Assembly: GCA_019347795.1 (NCBI GenBank)
Contig: JAHWKS010000173.1
Location: forward strand, 1-8,496
DNA from: Planctomycetota bacterium
GTDB lineage: Bacteria; Planctomycetota; Planctomycetia; Pirellulales; Pirellulaceae
Direction of reading: 5' to 3'
DNA: 8,496 nucleotides
Part shown: positions 5,738 through 8,496 of the stretch, piece by piece
Position numbering within the stretch: position 1 is the first letter of the stretch
Layout of the letters: every line of letters begins with the position of its first letter
Position numbers and translations under genes: made by a program
Notes under the pieces: generated by a model
What the model was told of the DNA's origin: nothing
Databases searched by the model: none
The model's input: only the letters and a program-made list of their open reading frames with translations

Positions 5738-6585
5738 TGGCCGATCTCCTCGTTGAGCCATGTAATGCGCGTACGGCCGTCGTCCTGCGACAGCCACGCG
5801 ACCCGCAGCGGCGATGCATTTCGCTGCAACAACGCACCTCGAGCCTGCGATTCTCCCATCGCCAAAAACGCCGTAGACCAGACCTCTGCGTCGAGCGCCG
5901 TCGGAGCGATAACCGCACACGCCGCTTGTTCCGTGAGCCGCTGACGTTGCTGTGGATTCATGATGTCCGATTCGGCCTGGCTCGCGTGAAAGACGCCGGA
6001 TGTCGAAAACCCCGCGTCAACCAGGTCCACGCTGCCGACTGACTGCGATTCATCATAGGGATCGCGGAGTCCGATCTTCCACGGCGTTCCATCATCCTGG
6101 GCGCCGACGGCCAGGATCGAACTCGTTCCCCCGTGCAACAGCGCCGAAGCGACGGCCTGTTCGCGAATCACGCCGCCCGCCGCATCCAGCGCGTAGCCTT
6201 TCCCGTACCCGCCGAGATTCACCTCCACGTTCGCGGACATGAAATGCACCGTACGCGCCGTCGCGTCGAGCACGACGTCTTCAATGTTACCGTCTGATTG
6301 AATCGTAATATCGAAGTATCCGCCGGTTTCGCCCCGCCGCCGCAGGCAGTCGCTCAATACACCGAACATTTCGACATCCACCTTCACCGGCCGATCGGCG
6401 GCCTCGCGGTTGATCCTCGACACCTCACTTGCCGGATCGAAGAACGAAAACAACCGCTCGATCCGCGATATCTCGTCCAGCGCCGCCTCGCCCACCGCGG
6501 TGAGATGCTCCTCATCCTCCCCGGTCAGCCAGACCTCAAACAGGGAGGCCATCGCCGGGCGGCGGCAGCGAACGATGCTAGGCAT
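5734..6585 (-). CDS. apbE: Short ApbE-type FAD:protein FMN transferase
   Basis: ApbE enzymes move FMN from FAD onto a Thr or Ser of a partner protein. In the 283-residue product I see the ApbE series: RRPAMASLFEVWL (9-20), ISRIERLFSFFDPASEVSRIN (39-59), GGYFDIT (88-94), VNLGGYGKGYALD (122-134), LLHGGTSSILAVG (149-161), WKIGLRDP (169-176), STSG (194-197), MNP (209-211) and AEVWSTAFLAMG (233-244). Two features are unusual. The segment normally linking FDpT to the lGGyaKG motif is shortened, and the usual metal-binding Asp of ADAxxT is Glu234. No signal peptide or lipobox is visible, so it probably acts in the cytoplasm. ATG 6585 overlaps the upstream stop by 8 nt; ATG 6600 is an in-frame alternative. 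It sits between two oxidoreductase genes, either of which, or a distant protein, could be its target. Confidence 0.88.
   Translation of the reverse strand: MPSIVRCRRPAMASLFEVWLTGEDEEHLTAVGEAALDEISRIERLFSFFDPASEVSRINREAADRPVKVDVEMFGVLSDCLRRRGETGGYFDITIQSDGNIEDVVLDATARTVHFMSANVEVNLGGYGKGYALDAAGGVIREQAVASALLHGGTSSILAVGAQDDGTPWKIGLRDPYDESQSVGSVDLVDAGFSTSGVFHASQAESDIMNPQQRQRLTEQAACAVIAPTALDAEVWSTAFLAMGESQARGALLQRNASPLRVAWLSQDDGRTRITWLNEEIGQ
5746..5751 (-). promoter_or_regulatory. Ribosome-binding site that fixes a GTG start
   Basis: GAGGAG on the reverse strand lies 8 nt before GTG 5737, inside the end of the ApbE-like gene. It is one of the clearest Shine-Dalgarno sequences in the window and supports the GTG over the ATG at 5761 as the start of the Gfo/Idh/MocA gene. 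Its position also fits translational coupling to the upstream gene. Confidence 0.75.
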
Positions 6586-8496
6586 AACACCGCACTTCAT
6601 AAATCCGCGCGGTCTCCGACCCGTTGGTGTCGTTGATGTGGATGTGCAGCGACTTCGCCTCCACGGGCTCAAATTTGTGCGGGCACAGGCGCTGGTGATT
6701 GTCCCGCACCTCGGCCACCGTTACTTCCTTGCCGTCGGCCGTCTTGGCGATGATCGTGTAGTCGCGAACCGTCTCCGGCTGCGGGGCGCGGATCATGTGG
6801 CTGTTGTGGGTGTCGCTGGAGGTGAGCGTCAGCTCGCGGTGAAAGCCGCTGTCGAAGGTGAGCTGCACCCGGCCGATCCGCTGCGGCTTGTCCCATGCCA
6901 GCTCCAGCCAGGCGCCGCCGTCGGTCATTTCGCCGATCCAGCGATTGCCGACTTCGCCGTACATGTCGCGGACGGACCCGTTGAGCACGTTGTCCGCCTT
7001 CGCCTCCTGCCAGACTCCGGAGGCGGATACCTTGGCGCCGCGGGCAAGGTCAGCCGGGTCTTCGTTCTTCAAGTTCTTGATCGTCTGATCATCGCGCAGC
7101 AGCGTTTGCTGCAGCTCGACCAGCCGCCGGTCGTCCTGGTAAAGCTGCCGCGGGGTGATGCCGTACCGCGAGCAGAGCGCCGCCGCCGTGCCGGCCGCCT
7201 GCCCCATCACGGCGCAGGTAGCCATCACGCGAGTGGAGGTGAACGCCACATGGCTGCAGCTCGCGTTGCGGCCGGCCATGAACATGTTGGCGATGTCCCG
7301 GCTGTAGAGCGCCCGCAGCGGAATGTTATAAACCTCGGGCAGACGGATGCTGACGAAGGGGCGTTTATCATAGTCGTCGAAGCCGCCGGGCGGATGCTCA
7401 TCCAGCCCCCAGCCGCCGATGGCGACGGCGTCTTTGAAGTCGCCGCCCAGCCCCAGCAGGTCCTGCTGTGTGAGGATGTGGTCCCCTTCGATGCGGCGGC
7501 TCTCGCGCTTCCCGGGCATCATGCCGACCCAGTCCATCGCCCACGTTTCCGACTCGGGGAACTTGCCGCTGTTCTTGATGTAGTCCCACACGCCGGTGAC
7601 GATGGAAAGCAGTTCGAAGCGGATCCGCTCGTTGTCGCGAATGGTGTCGGTCTTGCCGCCCCACTCGATCCACCAGTAGCCGTACTCCCACGCGTTCTTG
7701 CCGACGCCGCGGAACCGCAGGTGCTTCTCCTCCAGCTTGCGGGCCCAGTGCGGCGGCTTGTAGGGCATCGGCTCGCCGAAGTCGCGGGCGGTGAAGAGGA
7801 CGCTGCTGCCGAGCGTTTCCCGCGTCGCCGTCTCCCAGGCCAGCGGCTCGTTGAACTCCTCGCGACTCTCATGCCCCCAGCGGGTCGTGGCGCCGGCTTC
7901 GATCGCCAGCCGGGCGTCGCCCGTGCAGTCGGCGAAGATCTTTGCGGTCACCCGATAGAGATGCTCCGTCTTGTCGCAGCGGCACATCACCCGCTCGATG
8001 CGGCTGTCCTTCACCTCGGCCGCGTATAGGGCGGTATCGAGGAGGAGGGTGATGTTCGGCTCGCTGACCAGCTTGTCGTAGAGCAACAGGTCCCACATCT
8101 CCCAGCATCGCTGGCGATTATTGGCGGCGTCATCGAGCCGCAGCTCCTCGATGATGCCCCCTTCCCGCCATCCGGGCCGGCCGGTGTGCATGTTGGCGCC
8201 GACCACGTGCATCTTCACTTCGCTGGAGGAGTTTCCGCCCAGCCGCGAGCGATCCTGCGCGAGCACCACTTTGGCCCCGTTGCGAGCCGCCGCCAGCGCC
8301 GCACACACGCCCGCCGGTCCGCCGCCGGCAATCAGCACGTCGCAGTTCAGGTCCACGAGCGTCATGTGCGGCTCGCCGTCGAAGCGGCGAGCAGCGGCCT
8401 TTTCGTCCATCGGGGCGATGGCCTCGAACGATTGCCGGATTTCCTCGGGCGTCGGCGTGGCCGCGGCGGCGCGGCTCGCTTCATCCGCAGATCGGA
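6578..8496 (-). CDS. FAD-dependent oxidoreductase with C-terminal galactose-binding-like domain (5' end likely outside)
   Basis: Numbering is from the first in-window ATG at 8410 (610 residues to the stop). A dinucleotide-binding motif appears in DVLIAGGGPAGV (24-35), followed by GGNSSSEV (58-65), DCTGDARLA (161-169), AGATTRWGHES (172-182), PGKRESRRIEGDHILT (299-314) and GRNASCSH/MGQAAG (380-407). This is the pattern of FAD_oxidored enzymes (PF12831-like). Residues of about 454-610 (ARGAKVSASGVW..., WLELAWDKPQRIGRVQLTFD, ending YEVRCYA) look like an F5/8-type C, galactose-binding-like domain, suggesting a carbohydrate-linked substrate. The frame stays open without a stop from 8410 to the window edge and reads as plausible, GC3-rich coding sequence (ADEASRAAAATPTPEEIRQS). 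The true start is therefore probably beyond 8496, and any export signal cannot be judged. ATG 8410 and ATG 8365 are alternatives. It is the first visible gene of the operon with ApbE and Gfo/Idh/MocA. Confidence 0.88.
   Translation of the reverse strand, partial: RSADEASRAAAATPTPEEIRQSFEAIAPMDEKAAARRFDGEPHMTLVDLNCDVLIAGGGPAGVCAALAAARNGAKVVLAQDRSRLGGNSSSEVKMHVVGANMHTGRPGWREGGIIEELRLDDAANNRQRCWEMWDLLLYDKLVSEPNITLLLDTALYAAEVKDSRIERVMCRCDKTEHLYRVTAKIFADCTGDARLAIEAGATTRWGHESREEFNEPLAWETATRETLGSSVLFTARDFGEPMPYKPPHWARKLEEKHLRFRGVGKNAWEYGYWWIEWGGKTDTIRDNERIRFELLSIVTGVWDYIKNSGKFPESETWAMDWVGMMPGKRESRRIEGDHILTQQDLLGLGGDFKDAVAIGGWGLDEHPPGGFDDYDKRPFVSIRLPEVYNIPLRALYSRDIANMFMAGRNASCSHVAFTSTRVMATCAVMGQAAGTAAALCSRYGITPRQLYQDDRRLVELQQTLLRDDQTIKNLKNEDPADLARGAKVSASGVWQEAKADNVLNGSVRDMYGEVGNRWIGEMTDGGAWLELAWDKPQRIGRVQLTFDSGFHRELTLTSSDTHNSHMIRAPQPETVRDYTIIAKTADGKEVTVAEVRDNHQRLCPHKFEPVEAKSLHIHINDTNGSETARIYEVRCYA

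Noticed and set aside
4820..5944. 374-codon forward frame opposite the Gfo/Idh/MocA gene
   Set aside because: No motif is visible, and it extends over the ApbE-Gfo junction. The reverse frame has Tat, Rossmann and active-site motifs.
7867..7899. GATT within the FAD oxidoreductase (residues 172-182, AGATTRWGHES) as a possible FMN attachment site for the neighbouring ApbE
   Set aside because: It lies in the AGAxxRxGxE segment normal for this FAD family and lacks the surrounding SGAT-type acceptor context, so it is not good evidence of flavinylation.
6410..8029. 539-codon forward frame opposite the ApbE and FAD oxidoreductase genes
   Set aside because: Its composition is Arg/Ala/Val/His-rich with no domain, and it crosses the boundary of two well-supported genes.

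Overview
The window looks like a piece of a GC-rich planctomycete chromosome, most likely of the Pirellulales kind. That placement is an inference from four things seen here: a zinc-ribbon / membrane / leucine-rich-repeat protein with the LxxTxITDxGL repeat typical of planctomycetes, a Tat-exported Gfo/Idh/MocA oxidoreductase starting with NRREFLAGASG, secreted proteins with little similarity to known families, and intergenic spaces filled with short palindromic repeats. No RNA gene, CRISPR array, transposase or integrase was seen.

Layout. Positions 1-55 are a TCAGGGG heptamer array with one inverted copy near position 90. A forward gene (247-1269) encodes the zinc-ribbon/LRR membrane protein. 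It converges, across a compact three-armed inverted repeat (1272-1329), on two reverse-strand genes: a small secreted protein of unknown function (1331-1687) and a polytopic membrane protein, possibly DoxX-like (1764-2633). A 98-bp divergent spacer leads to a forward gene for a secreted, purple-acid-phosphatase-like metallophosphoesterase with altered metal-site residues (2732-4006). The 435-bp gap at 4007-4441 has no credible gene. It is bounded by two near-identical 80-bp long-stem palindromes in the same orientation, and the second one abuts the next stop codon.

The right half (8496 down to 4442) is a tightly packed reverse-strand operon of three oxidoreductase-related genes. These are an FAD-dependent oxidoreductase fused to a C-terminal galactose-binding-like domain (5' end probably outside the window), a short ApbE-type FAD:protein FMN transferase, and a Tat-signal Gfo/Idh/MocA dehydrogenase. 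The junctions overlap by 8 nt and 4 nt (GTGA), so translation is probably coupled.

This operon is the best candidate for a functional system. It suggests oxidation of a sugar or glycoside by a flavoenzyme and an NAD(P)-type enzyme, with covalent FMN attachment provided by the middle gene. Substrate and flavinylation target cannot be read from the sequence. Large open frames on the opposite strands of all the major genes are judged to be GC-driven shadows.
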